A stretch of 42,426 nucleotides of DNA from an uncultured Anaerobiospirillum sp. (GCA_944392765.1 CALXXU010000014.1:1-42426), one strand, 5' to 3'. Counted from the first letter of the stretch, positions 1-8,958 are shown. Notes: generated from the sequence alone by a model not told the origin. Translations and numbers: made by a program.

Positions 1-288
1 ACCTTCGCTAAGACCATCGAAGGCGAGAGCTGGAACGTAACCCCAGCCTTAGACCTCCACGTCACCGGCCAGTTTGGTGATGACGAGGCCGAGGGCACAG
101 TTGCTTGGAGCGGCACCAACCTGTCGACCAACGTAAGCTCTGAGATCTTCGACAGCTTCACCTATGGTGCTACTGTCGGCGTCCAAGCTGAGAGCAACAG
201 CTTCAGCTTCGGTGTTGGCTTAGGCTACACCGGCTCGAGCAACACTGACGAGTTCAGCGCTCAGGCTAACGCTCGCTTCACCTTCTAA
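1..288 (+). CDS. autotransporter, C-terminal end only (partial at window edge)
   Basis: Frame 1 is open from the first base to TAA at 286-288 and encodes the last 95 residues of an autotransporter beta-barrel. The translation carries the blocks QFGDDEAEG, SEIF, FTYG, YTGSSN and ends ANARFTF, with phenylalanine as the terminal residue, as the BAM complex expects of outer-membrane barrels. The same blocks close the two complete autotransporters downstream in this window, so this is a third member of the same family. The passenger domain and start lie outside the window. It would act as the outer-membrane translocator of a type Va secreted surface protein. Confidence in the family is high; nothing can be said about its passenger. 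Confidence 0.93.
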   Translation, partial: TFAKTIEGESWNVTPALDLHVTGQFGDDEAEGTVAWSGTNLSTNVSSEIFDSFTYGATVGVQAESNSFSFGVGLGYTGSSNTDEFSAQANARFTF

Positions 289-348
289 GAGCGCGCGTCA
301 GCGCAAAGCTTAGAAACAGCAGACCGACTCAAATCGGCTGCAACTTAA

Positions 349-465
349 GGTAAGTCCCAATCGAGCTTCAGGGCTCAATCTGATAGCCCCGTCCTCAGGC
401 TAGAGCTCAAAGCTAAGCTTGGGGCTTACCCCAACTCCACGGCACCTGCTCTCAGGCGCCGTTTT
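349..465 (+). terminator. stem-loops downstream of the partial autotransporter
   Basis: A long-loop inverted repeat has arms GGTAAGTCCCAA (349-360) and TTGGGGCTTACC (419-430), complementary apart from one G:T pair. It is followed by a short CGGCACC / GGCGCCG stem (440-461, one mismatch) running into TTTT (462-465). Equivalent stems follow both other autotransporter genes, which argues for a conserved 3' end or terminator module. Termination itself is inferred. Confidence 0.5.
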
Positions 466-651
466 AGCCTGTGAGTTGCAACCAACTCAAATTAGCCCTA
501 CCCTCAACATTCCTCACAATCAAAAAATAAAAAAGCACCCAACACCATAATAGGAGTAGAGCGCTTTTATATATCGAGAGTTTTGTAAAACTGTTAAAGC
601 AAACATCTACTTTAACACCAACTAACTCTACATTATTAGCTTTAACTTAAA

Positions 652-735
652 TTAGTGAAGCACATACCACATCGTGCCAAAAACTGCCGCAAATGCACCA
701 ACAATAAAGCAAACTAAGAAAACATGTTCTAACAT
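652..735 (-). CDS. 27-aa single-pass membrane peptide (hypothetical)
   Basis: I place the start at the ATG at 735-733, preceded by a G-run (GGGGGG) about 11 bases upstream. A longer in-frame reading from further upstream would overlap the neighbouring gene's end and adds only charged, low-quality sequence. The peptide begins MLEHVFLVCF and is almost entirely one hydrophobic segment (about residues 5-24), ending WYVLH. It lies 55 bases after the 160-aa membrane protein on the same strand and could be co-transcribed with it. I do not recognise a family. Small single-pass peptides often sit beside larger membrane partners, but that role is only a guess here. Confidence 0.45.
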   Translation of the reverse strand: MLEHVFLVCFIVGAFAAVFGTMWYVLH

Positions 736-790
736 AAATACTCTGACCCCCCTATTCACCTGAATCCTTATTATTATTGTCACAGGATAC

Positions 791-1273
791 TTATGAGTGA
801 CAAGTATCCTTAGCTGCTTGCTCAGCTTTCTTCTTGGCAATAAACAGCTTCATAGCCCTTACCTTATCATCATGCATAAGATCTTTAATATAAGCACCAC
901 AAGCAATCCAGAAAATTATAGCAAGCGCAACAACCAGAGCAGTAGATTGAAACTGCCATGTATTAGTAGAATTTTCGGTGTTAATTAAATATAATGAACC
1001 ACCTGCAATAACACCTGCAGATGACAGGGCACACCGATCTGCATATTTGTATTTTCGAGGAATGGTTGGATCTTCAAATTCAGGATCGTTTTCAACATCA
1101 TTGAAATTGATTTCTACCGCACAATCTGCGGAAGGTTGATCCTTGCACTCAGTTGCACCATTAGTAACCTTGGCCTCTTTAGAATGAGAAGCACCAGCTG
1201 CTTGGTCACTCAAAGCATTGGCATCAGTTTTTGCCTTGCCAACATCTGCAGTATTGTCATTGTCGTTAATCAT
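791..1273 (-). CDS. 160-aa acidic membrane protein (hypothetical)
   Basis: The ATG at 1273 has an AAGGTAAG ribosome-binding site about 7 bases upstream. Residues 1-75 are hydrophilic, rich in Asp, Asn, Ala and Lys, and probably disordered. A weak hydrophobic stretch lies around residues 83-97 and a clear transmembrane helix at about 109-130 (ALVVALAIIFWIACGAYI). The tail is basic (FIAKKKAEQAAK), which by the positive-inside rule would be cytoplasmic. The gene is noticeably more AT-rich than the autotransporters on either side and runs opposite to them. With the downstream 27-aa peptide it forms a two-gene unit. I recognise no family. It could be a cell-envelope accessory protein or recently acquired DNA. 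Confidence 0.7.
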   Translation of the reverse strand: MINDNDNTADVGKAKTDANALSDQAAGASHSKEAKVTNGATECKDQPSADCAVEINFNDVENDPEFEDPTIPRKYKYADRCALSSAGVIAGGSLYLINTENSTNTWQFQSTALVVALAIIFWIACGAYIKDLMHDDKVRAMKLFIAKKKAEQAAKDTCHS

Positions 1274-1599
1274 AGGCGTCTTACCTTAATTGAAAGATCC
1301 GTATGGAGGTTCGCAAGGAGTAATCACTGATTAAACTGAACATGCCAACATATCATGTCGAGCTCACCGCAGTATAGTGGGGTATTGACAAAGGTGGCCT
1401 CCAGCAAATGCGAACTCAAAGTAGTGAATCCCCACTAAATTGCGGTAACCCCATATCAGCTCCAATCTTTCGCTTTATTGTACTCTAATATGCGAACCAA
1501 TCAGCCCACAAGACCACAAAATTCAAGATGGCGCTGTATGTTGCATCAAATCGGCCTACAGCCATGGGCTCAAGCCTATTAACCTAGGCCTGGTAAGCC

Positions 1600-1733
1600 C
1601 TAGTGATGGAGTTTAAAAGTTTTTAACGTGCCTGCTCGCCTCGTGAAGCCTAATTGGATGGCTTGTATCTACGGATTGTCCGGCAAATCGCCCCATCAGC
1701 ACGGCGTTAAATACTTTTAAACTGGCTCACTAG
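1600..1733. repeat. large imperfect inverted repeat, 32-35-nt arms
   Basis: The left arm (1600-1631) starts CTAGTGA, contains AGTTTAAAAGT and ends TTTAACG-TGC. The right arm (1699-1733) is its near reverse complement, with CTAGTGA, AGTTTAAAAGT and TTTAACG all conserved. The loop is about 67 nt. No gene fits. It could be a miniature inverted-repeat element, a recombination site or a large RNA hairpin, and the sequence alone does not decide. Confidence 0.6.
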
Positions 1734-1744
1734 CTGAGCATCTG

Positions 1745-1981
1745 GGTGAGCCTTAAAGCGAGCTCAAGGGGCTCACCATCATGCCAGCTCAAAAGGCACA
1801 GCTTGGAGATTATCCCTATGCCACGGCAAACTACCCAGTGCGCCGTTTTAGCCAGTGAGCTGTTACATGCTCAGGTAGGTTTTAAAGGCGTCAGCGTGCC
1901 CAAGTGCGCGCTGACGCCTTTGTCGTATTCCAGAGAATCAACCTCTACTTGGAGGCTCGCCATGCAAGCGTGCACGTGCAC
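1745..1981. repeat. second copy of the autotransporter 3' flank
   Basis: This stretch carries an 8-bp stem GGTGAGCC/GGCTCACC (1745-1777). At 1822-1862 is a block sharing CACGGCA and GCGCCGTTTTAGCC with 438-478. A strong 16-bp stem follows (AAAGGCGTCAGCGTGC, 1884-1899, pairing with 1906-1921), then the palindrome GTGCACGTGCAC (1970-1981). The last two elements match the order seen after the third autotransporter (15288-15386). It looks like the 3' flank of an autotransporter gene with no gene in front of it. Confidence 0.6.
1884..1921. terminator. strong stem-loop, likely bidirectional terminator
   Basis: Two 16-base arms (1884-1899 and 1906-1921) pair with a single G:T wobble around a 6-base loop. 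The right side ends CCTTT. Counterparts are at 8030-8075 and 15288-15325. Termination is inferred from structure. Confidence 0.55.
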
Positions 1982-2057
1982 AATAACCTTTACGGACATA
2001 TGGACCTTTGGGCTAGGCTCTCCACCAGCAAGCCCCAGCACCATGCAGCCACTATGG

Positions 2058-2127
2058 CCTAAAACAAACAGTCATCTCTGTCCTAAAACAAACTGTCGCA
2101 CCGTCCCAAAACAAAACGTCGCTCTGT
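2058..2127. repeat. three tandem 23-24-bp units (C-C-T/C-AAAACAAA...GTCGC)
   Basis: Units begin at 2058, 2082 and 2105. Each starts CCTAAAACAAA or CCCAAAACAAA and ends near CTGT or CCGT. Two related AAAATTGTCGC units lie in the equivalent position before the next autotransporter (about 8220-8255). They could be regulator sites or relics of an insertion-sequence end. No transposase is nearby. Confidence 0.55.
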
Positions 2128-2308
2128 CCCAATTTGATTGAGCACACGCAGATCGAAGACTTCTAACACCTCACGATACGGTCGTACCGGATCACAATAC
2201 AGCTGCTGCCATGCCCTTACTGCTACCATGGCCCTGCCAATGCTTTTGGCGCAAAATCGAAGCTTAAAATTTGGCCGCCAAAAGAACCATAAAAATAGCT
2301 TGCTAGCT

Positions 2309-2332
2309 CTAAGTAGTTACATTTTTTTTTTT
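2309..2332 (+). promoter_or_regulatory. AGTAGTTAC + T11 tract upstream of autotransporter 2
   Basis: AGTAGTTAC at 2312-2320 is followed by A and eleven T (2322-2332), about 490 bases before the start codon. The same AGTAGTTAC plus a T12 tract is found about 530 bases before the third autotransporter. It could be a promoter element with a length-variable homopolymer (phase variation), or an old terminator. Function is inferred. Confidence 0.4.
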
Positions 2333-2818
2333 ACCTATCTTTCCGAGCGTCGCGCGCCGTTAGAAACCGTAAAGTTTCGCGATTTGCGTTAACTGGATAC
2401 CACGCAAAATTAAGAAAAGCGAAACGCAGCTGAGCGCACCAAAACACCAGCACTCACTGTGATTAAGGACGCAAGTTCCAACAACTACCAAAGGAATTAA
2501 AGCTTGACCTTAAGGCAAGCCCCAGTGTCCTGTGCACTGTTGGGCTCGACTTGGTGCGTCCTAAGCGCTTTGGCCAAGCACTGTCTCTTACCTGCGCTAC
2601 AGTAGGAATATCCTATCTGCTCCCGGCTCGACCTATACCAAAGTAAGGTACACCTGCCAATTGCCAAATCTTAGAGCAGAAGTCCATCGTCTCAGCTGCA
2701 TCTTAGCACCAAGCACAAAGCTCACGCCCTGCGACAAGCCCTGCATTCATCGATGCGAGGTCGGCGTAAGCTTACGCTTGGTGCCTACTCATACCAATAC
2801 CAAAGGAAAATCAGAAAA

Positions 2819-5800
2819 GTGAAGCAAACTTCTTCTGCCCTCACTTTCTTAATGGCTCAATACCGTGCCATCTTTAAGCGTGCCTACGTTAAGGGCATCG
2901 CCGCTGCTGTGCTCTTAACCGCCGGCTTAGCCGCAGGCCAAGCTCAGGCTGCTATTTCTGGTAACTTAGGCTCCGGCGCCTCGACCATTAATGCTGAAAC
3001 AGGCGTTGTAACCGTCAATGCAGGTAACATTGTAGCCTCTGGTGCGGACAACACCTTATCAGGCACTAAAACCAACAAATATGTCAACGATATCACCGTA
3101 GAGGCAGGTGGCAGCCTAACCATTTCCGGCACTATCCTCCAAGGTGGTGTGCTGACCGCAAACTCAGGTTCTACCTTAAACATTAGCGGCGACATCGTCG
3201 GCGATAGTGTTGATGGACAAGGTGGCGGTGATGCTTCTGAATGGACTGCTAGCTTTAAGGCTGATAGTGCCACGGTCAACGTTTCAGGCACTGTACAAAC
3301 CGGCGCCATCCAACTTGATAACACCAAACTCACTATCGGTAAATCTAGCGGCGTTTCCGCTCACAATCAAGGTGCCTATGTGATCGGTGGCTTCGGTGAT
3401 GGTGACAAAAACGTAATCGCAGCAACCAATAGTGTTATTACCTTCCAGGACTACGGCTTCTTACAGAGCAACGATCGCCTGATCGTGCAAGACAGTACCT
3501 TAAACTTCAATGGTGCCAAGCCTAAATCAAATGAAGAAACGACTGTAACCTTAACCACTGAAGTTGAGAATTTCGAGACCGCCTTTATCCGTGGTCGTGA
3601 CGGTGTTGAGCTGACCAATACTAAGATTGTCGTAGGTGATAGCAAGAAGGGCGGTATTTACGGCCCTACCACCTCACTGAATGGCGGTAGCATCAAGGTT
3701 GGCAGCAGCGGTGAGTTTGTCTTTGACGGCGACTGGAACGGCTTTAATAACCCAACCAATGGTAAAGATACCTACTCCCACGCTTCGGGCACGATCAGCT
3801 TAACTGACGTTGATATCACCAACTCAGGTACCTTAACCATCGGTGGTTCAGATCATTTAGCCGACCTGACCTTAACTGGCGGCTCGATGGAAAACACTGG
3901 TACCGTCAACATCTACACCGATAAGATCAGCGTCTCCGAAGATTACTTCAACGGCTTATTTGCAGATGAAAACAGTAAGGTAACCTTCGGTGGCAGCGCA
4001 ATTAACGTTGATGGCGAGGTTGACCTCAACGAGTTACGCATCATCGGCGCCAACGATGCTTTATCTGTCGACAAACTTACCATCTCGAAGAGCTCTGCCA
4101 CCCTCGCCGCTGGCACTATCAACTTAGACAAGGCTTACAAGGCCGACAAGCTTGTCTTAGACGCTGGCACCTTAAACATTGATGCCAGCAGTGAAGAAAA
4201 TAAGCGCTTTACCTTCTACTCGGGCACCATTACGGTTCACGATGAGCTCAATGGCTCTAGCGCAGACCAAGTTTTACGCATCCACGCATCTGCCGATCAA
4301 AGTAACGCTACTCTGAAACTTGAAGCTGGCGCTAACGGCGGCGAACTCAACAATATCGATCGCATCAATGTCGGTTTAGGCAACTCCAAGGGCAAGAGTA
4401 ACTTAAACGTTACTGGCAAATGGAACTTTAATAATGCCCGTATCAGCGTTAGCAGTGGCGGTGAAGCTACCATCGACGGCAATGTTAGCAGCGTCGATGA
4501 GTTAATGCTCGACAATAACGCTCAGGTCACCGTTAATGGCGCTCTGACCATTGACCGTTTATTAGGCAGTCAAGCCTCTGGTGGTAACAGCACTATCGCT
4601 ATTAATGGCACTTTAACCGTTGAAGGTGATGATCAGCTGAGTGATGAAGGCAAAACTGATGGTGATAATAAGTACGCCAACGATGTCCAGTTGACTCAAA
4701 CGAGCGTTACTATCAACAACGGCGGTACGCTTGCCATCACCAAAGAAGACGCCTTAGATGACTTCATTAACGTCACATCAGGCGCTACCGCAGCTGACAC
4801 TACCGTTTCTGTTGTAACCTCGGGCAGCAATAGTGGTAAATTCGGTGGCTGGAATAAGGAAAAGGTTGACTTACTGGCTGGCGGTACCTTACAGCTCAAC
4901 TTAGGTGAACTGAATATCAATTCCTTGACCTCCGATAAGCTGAGCGCCCTTAAGACCGCTTTAGTAAAGGATCCTACTAAGGGTTCCTTTGACTTTGGCA
5001 AGATCGATATCGCTTTAAGCGCGGACCTGGAAAAGGAGATTGCCAGCGGCAATGGCAGCGTCAGCTACGATACCTTAGCAAGTGGCGGTGTAAACAACGT
5101 CCAAGGTATCGATAAGCTTGAGGGGTTAACCGTAGCGGTTGACACCAGCAAGAACTCCTCCATTAACTTAAGCATGGGCGCTTCCTCCGTTGCACTGACG
5201 GGCAGCGACAAGGTCAATGTTGAGGGCTCGTTAATCTTAGCTAGCAACAGCGCTGATGGTGATCACCAATTCGTTTACCAAGCTGCTACCACCCCAAGTG
5301 GCTCGGCTACGGTCGCTGATGTTTCTGTAGCTGAAAACTCTGGTGTTAACTTAACTGGTGCAGGCACTATCGGCTCCTTAACCAAGACGGGCAGTGCTAC
5401 TGGCACTTCGGCCGTCTTAAATGCCGGTGAGGGCGCAACTCAAACTGTTGCCGGTGAGATTGACCTTGATAAGGTTACCATTGGTACTGGTACGGTCACC
5501 GTTGCAGAGGACATTACGGCAACTGAGCTTACTCTAACAGGTGATCTGGTCAACACCGCTGAGTCGGGTGCCAACACCTTAACTGCTGCCAAGTTAACCC
5601 AAGCTCAGGGCACCACTTTAACCGCCGATGAGCTGACCTTAGGCTCTACCACTGGTAGTGGCACTGAGTCACTCGTCCAAGGCAACATCGTTGCTTACAC
5701 CATTACTCTGGAGCAAGCTGCTAACAGTGAGAGCAACACCCTGACCATCGCTGGCGGCAGCACGGTTACCTCCAATACCTTTGAGGCCGCTGAAGACACC

Positions 5801-7879
5801 AAGGTCTATGTTGGCACGGATGGCGACAATAGCTCCGCAGGCTCCTTATCCGTCACCACCATGGACTTAAACGGTGCTGATTTAATTGTTGATCCTGAGT
5901 TTGGCACTAAGGCCTCCTTCGTTGGTGTAAAGGGCTTTAACGACCGCAAGAACACTTACGAAGCTGGCATGCTCGACGGTAACGCTTATGCCTTAAAGAA
6001 CGCCATCTTAGCCATCGGCGATGAGAATGAGGCCAATGTCCGCGCTCTCTTTGCTGACTACTTAGATGAGCATAATTCCTTAAGCGCAAGCGGTGTGGGC
6101 GCAATCGTCTATGTTGCTAAGAATATGGGCGTTGCCGACACCCATAAGATCGTAGTTGACCCAGCAGCTAAGTTAGATGACAATGGCAAGTTGGATACTA
6201 CTGAGTACACGGCCGACCTGACCATTCGCAATGGCGGTGCTTTAGCCATTGACGTTACTGCAGCCGCTAAGAACGATGGCACCGCTGCCCTGAACTTTGA
6301 AAAGAAGGGTGCGAAGATCGAGGCAGGTACTTCGGCTAAGATTCTCTTAACCGGTGATTACACCCAGTACGACACCTTAACCCTGTTTAAGGACGGCGCT
6401 AGCGATAGCCTGACCTTTACTCCAGACAGTGCTCAGTCTATTACCGTTGAGACCTTAAACGGCTTATTACAAGGCACTTACTCGGGCGGCTCCACCTTTG
6501 ATGTTGACTCTATGACGCTTCAGACCGAGCGCGTCAAGACTGCTTACACCGATACCTCTGCAGCAGTTCGTCACAGCATCATCGCTTACTTAGCTAAGGA
6601 TGCTAACTGGGATGAGCGCGATAGCAAGGGCTACAAGAAGGCTCCAACCCATGGCGCTCTGATTGGTGATGTCGTTTACAACCCAAACGCAAACAATGCA
6701 AATGCTGACGGCTACCTCTACGCTGATGGCTCAGCCTTAGAGACTACTGTCAAGACCGATAATTGGATGTTTCTCGACAATCCGGCCTATGATGCTAAGG
6801 ATCCTGATTCCAAGGAGCCACAGTACTTAGTTTATCTCAAGCCACAAAACGCTTTCTTAGACGCAGTCGCCCATGACACCTTATCTGGTAATGCTGCTGA
6901 CTCGGCTGCCCACATGGCTGAGTTTGGTGGTGTCGCTCAGGTCGCCTTAAAGGCCGGTGCTGCTACCACTGATGCTATCGCAGGCCGCATGGGTATGGGC
7001 GCTCAAAACAGCGCAATCACCTTTGCTAACAACGGTCAAGGCGCAGGCATTTGGGTCACCCCAATCTACGTAAGCTCCGACTCCGATGGCTTCGAGGCTC
7101 AGGGCGTGGACTATGGCACTGATATCAACCTCTACGGCGTTGCTTTAGGTGGTGACTACACCTTAGCTAACGGCGTCCGCATTGGTGCTATGTTCAACGT
7201 AGGCTCGGGTGATGCCGACGGTCAGGGTGCTGGTAGCTCGGTTACCTCCGACTTTGACTACTACGGTTTTGGCCTCTATGCAGGCTACTCCGTAGGCCAG
7301 TTCTCGATTGTCGGTGATGTCTCCTACACCGCTGTAGATAACGACGTTGAGGCTAATACTGGTATCGATAAGCTCGAGACCTCGCTTGACTCCGCTAACT
7401 TAAGCGTTGGTGTCACCGGCTCCTATGCCTTCGAGACTGCCGCTGGTGTTACGGTCACCCCACACGTTGGCTTACGTTACAGCAACATCGATATCGATGA
7501 CTACAGCGTCAAGGGCAAGACCTACGGCACTGTCGGTGATTACAGCGCTGACTCCCTGTCAGTCTTCTCGATCCCTGTCGGTGTAACTATCGCTAGCGAG
7601 TTCCAGGCTGGTACTTGGAGCGTTAAGCCAAGCTTTGACGTAACCTTAACCGGCAACTTCGGCGATGACGAGGCTGAGGGTACCTTCCACTGGGCCGGTG
7701 TCGAGAATATCGACAGCAGCCTGAACTCTGAGATCTTCGACAACTTCACCTATGGCGTAAGCTTAGGTATTGCCGCTCAGAGCAGCTCTGGTATCTCGCT
7801 GGGCGTAGCCGTTGGATACACTGGCAGCAGCAACGTTGATGACTTCGGCGTCAACGCTAACGCTCGCTTCACCTTCTAA
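2819..7879 (+). CDS. giant autotransporter (1686 aa), surface protein
   Basis: I start at GTG 2819 rather than the in-frame ATG at 2753. The GTG is preceded by AAAGGAAAATCAG in exactly the same arrangement as the next autotransporter, and the protein then opens with the shared KQTSSALTF. Residues 1-44 form an extended signal peptide with a basic N-region, a hydrophobic core and a GQAQA cleavage end. Residues ~45-1390 are a Ser/Thr/Gly/Asn-rich passenger of irregular short repeats (TLTGG, NSGTLTI, GGTLQLN types), as expected of a beta-helix. Residues ~1408-1686 are the autotransporter beta-barrel (GIWVTPIY... ending NANARFTF). I see no cysteine, which is usual for this class. Type Va secretion through the outer membrane is expected; adhesion is likely but unproven. 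A helical linker with DAIAGRMGMG precedes the barrel, and I see no obvious protease site. Confidence 0.92.
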   Translation: MKQTSSALTFLMAQYRAIFKRAYVKGIAAAVLLTAGLAAGQAQAAISGNLGSGASTINAETGVVTVNAGNIVASGADNTLSGTKTNKYVNDITVEAGGSLTISGTILQGGVLTANSGSTLNISGDIVGDSVDGQGGGDASEWTASFKADSATVNVSGTVQTGAIQLDNTKLTIGKSSGVSAHNQGAYVIGGFGDGDKNVIAATNSVITFQDYGFLQSNDRLIVQDSTLNFNGAKPKSNEETTVTLTTEVENFETAFIRGRDGVELTNTKIVVGDSKKGGIYGPTTSLNGGSIKVGSSGEFVFDGDWNGFNNPTNGKDTYSHASGTISLTDVDITNSGTLTIGGSDHLADLTLTGGSMENTGTVNIYTDKISVSEDYFNGLFADENSKVTFGGSAINVDGEVDLNELRIIGANDALSVDKLTISKSSATLAAGTINLDKAYKADKLVLDAGTLNIDASSEENKRFTFYSGTITVHDELNGSSADQVLRIHASADQSNATLKLEAGANGGELNNIDRINVGLGNSKGKSNLNVTGKWNFNNARISVSSGGEATIDGNVSSVDELMLDNNAQVTVNGALTIDRLLGSQASGGNSTIAINGTLTVEGDDQLSDEGKTDGDNKYANDVQLTQTSVTINNGGTLAITKEDALDDFINVTSGATAADTTVSVVTSGSNSGKFGGWNKEKVDLLAGGTLQLNLGELNINSLTSDKLSALKTALVKDPTKGSFDFGKIDIALSADLEKEIASGNGSVSYDTLASGGVNNVQGIDKLEGLTVAVDTSKNSSINLSMGASSVALTGSDKVNVEGSLILASNSADGDHQFVYQAATTPSGSATVADVSVAENSGVNLTGAGTIGSLTKTGSATGTSAVLNAGEGATQTVAGEIDLDKVTIGTGTVTVAEDITATELTLTGDLVNTAESGANTLTAAKLTQAQGTTLTADELTLGSTTGSGTESLVQGNIVAYTITLEQAANSESNTLTIAGGSTVTSNTFEAAEDTKVYVGTDGDNSSAGSLSVTTMDLNGADLIVDPEFGTKASFVGVKGFNDRKNTYEAGMLDGNAYALKNAILAIGDENEANVRALFADYLDEHNSLSASGVGAIVYVAKNMGVADTHKIVVDPAAKLDDNGKLDTTEYTADLTIRNGGALAIDVTAAAKNDGTAALNFEKKGAKIEAGTSAKILLTGDYTQYDTLTLFKDGASDSLTFTPDSAQSITVETLNGLLQGTYSGGSTFDVDSMTLQTERVKTAYTDTSAAVRHSIIAYLAKDANWDERDSKGYKKAPTHGALIGDVVYNPNANNANADGYLYADGSALETTVKTDNWMFLDNPAYDAKDPDSKEPQYLVYLKPQNAFLDAVAHDTLSGNAADSAAHMAEFGGVAQVALKAGAATTDAIAGRMGMGAQNSAITFANNGQGAGIWVTPIYVSSDSDGFEAQGVDYGTDINLYGVALGGDYTLANGVRIGAMFNVGSGDADGQGAGSSVTSDFDYYGFGLYAGYSVGQFSIVGDVSYTAVDNDVEANTGIDKLETSLDSANLSVGVTGSYAFETAAGVTVTPHVGLRYSNIDIDDYSVKGKTYGTVGDYSADSLSVFSIPVGVTIASEFQAGTWSVKPSFDVTLTGNFGDDEAEGTFHWAGVENIDSSLNSEIFDNFTYGVSLGIAAQSSSGISLGVAVGYTGSSNVDDFGVNANARFTF

Positions 7880-7919
7880 GAGACTCAGCGCCTAAAGCGC
7901 AAGCCTTAAAGGTCAGCAA

Positions 7920-7967
7920 GGTAAGTCCATGGTTCTTGCTCACAACGAGCTCAGCCGTGGGCTTACC
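7920..7967 (+). terminator. stem-loop after autotransporter 2
   Basis: Arms 7920-7932 (GGTAAGTCCATGG) and 7955-7967 (CCGTGGGCTTACC) pair over 13 bases with two G:T wobbles. It is the counterpart of 349-430 and 15191-15245 and lies 40 bases after the stop codon. Confidence 0.5.
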
Positions 7968-8029
7968 ACAGAAATGAAACAAGCTTGATGTTGGGGCCCG
8001 ACCTTGAGTCTGTCCCACAGAGCTTGAAT

Positions 8030-8075
8030 AAGGCGCCATCCTTTTCATGGAGATACCATGAGAGGGTGGCGCCTT
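8030..8075. terminator. bidirectional terminator-like stem-loop
   Basis: AAGGCGCCATCC (8030-8041) pairs with GGGTGGCGCCTT (8064-8075) with G:T wobble, and an inner CATGG/CCATG stem sits in the loop. It occupies the same relative place as the stems at 1884-1921 and 15288-15325. Confidence 0.6.
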
Positions 8076-8219
8076 TGCGTTCAACTTTTCATAAAAAAGC
8101 ATAAAACATAAGTTAAGTAAAAGTGATGTAGCCACCCTTTGGCACCTCAACGGATCCGATGCAGACCTGTTCAACCACAAGAGCCCGCCCCCTCAACTAA
8201 AGCCTCAGCCCAGAGCAAA

Positions 8220-8255
8220 AGAAAATTGTCGCAGTAACCCGAAGAAAATTGTCGC
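8220..8255. repeat. two AAAATTGTCGC repeats upstream of autotransporter 3
   Basis: GAAAATTGTCGCAG and GAAAATTGTCGCTC occur in tandem at a spacing of about 23 bases, followed by CCAAAACA. They match the style of the repeats at 2058-2127 in front of the previous autotransporter, so they belong to a shared upstream module. Function unknown. Confidence 0.5.
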
Positions 8256-8408
8256 TCCCGGCCAAAACAGACGGAGGAAAGTTGGCATGACTATCGCCCC
8301 TATGTAACCAGTGCCAACCACCACTGGAGTGCTCAATGCTTTTGGTGCCGTTACGGAGCCTAATTTTCTATGTCCAAAAATTCACATTAAAATCGACAAT
8401 TGGTCTCT

Positions 8409-8430
8409 AGTAGTTACGTTTTTTTTTTTT
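8409..8430 (+). promoter_or_regulatory. AGTAGTTAC + T12 tract upstream of autotransporter 3
   Basis: AGTAGTTAC (8409-8417), then G and twelve T (8419-8430), about 530 bases before the GTG start. It is the second copy of the element at 2312-2332. The homopolymer is long enough to slip during replication. Whether it drives transcription cannot be told from sequence. Confidence 0.4.
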
Positions 8431-8958
8431 GCCTAAAATTTAGAGATTGATGAAGATTATAAGCTATTTGTTCCGAGCGATATGCTATCGCCACACCAAA
8501 GGACGGAACACAGCAAACTTGGTGCACCTCCGAGCACACGTCAGCGCCATGGGATTAAGGCCTCTCATGGTACCAGACTGGTACCTGGCACAAAACGAAA
8601 GTGCGCTCCACCCGAACAGGACATCGCAAGCCGATGATTCCTGTTTTTGTCGTGGAATCAAGCAAGAGCCTACCCTCAGAGTCAAAGCATCCACAACAAG
8701 ACTCCTTTGGAAGAGCAGAAGGCATCGATGCAAATTCTGCCTTTTCAGAGCCCCCCTCTCCAATTGCTCGGCACTAACCTACATTAGGCGTTCTACCTAC
8801 GCTTCATTTCCCGCATGAATCACTAAAGCACACTTGGCGCGTTCTTTACGCGGTGTGCCCGAACTGATGTGCATGAACTTGCTGAGGCAAAGCGTAGTCA
8901 TCTAAGAGCTGTTTAGCTGTACTACCTCGCTACCAAAAGCTAAAGGAAAATCAGAAAA

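Noticed and set aside
2058..2127. End of an IS21-like insertion sequence
   Set aside because: The repeated CCAAAACAAA..GTCGC units are reminiscent of multi-repeat IS ends, but no transposase gene, second end or target duplication is seen, so it is listed only as a repeat.
1746..2392. Two + strand open frames between the flank repeats and autotransporter 2
   Set aside because: They pass straight through stem-loops and tandem repeats and look compositionally random.
2753..2818. Upstream 22-residue N-terminal extension of the second autotransporter
   Set aside because: The GTG at 2819 has the same upstream AAAGGAAAATCAG as the sister gene at 8959, and the extension has no counterpart there.
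8447..8818. Opposing open frames in the leader of autotransporter 3
   Set aside because: No ribosome site, basic low-quality sequence, and they lie in what appears to be an untranslated leader.
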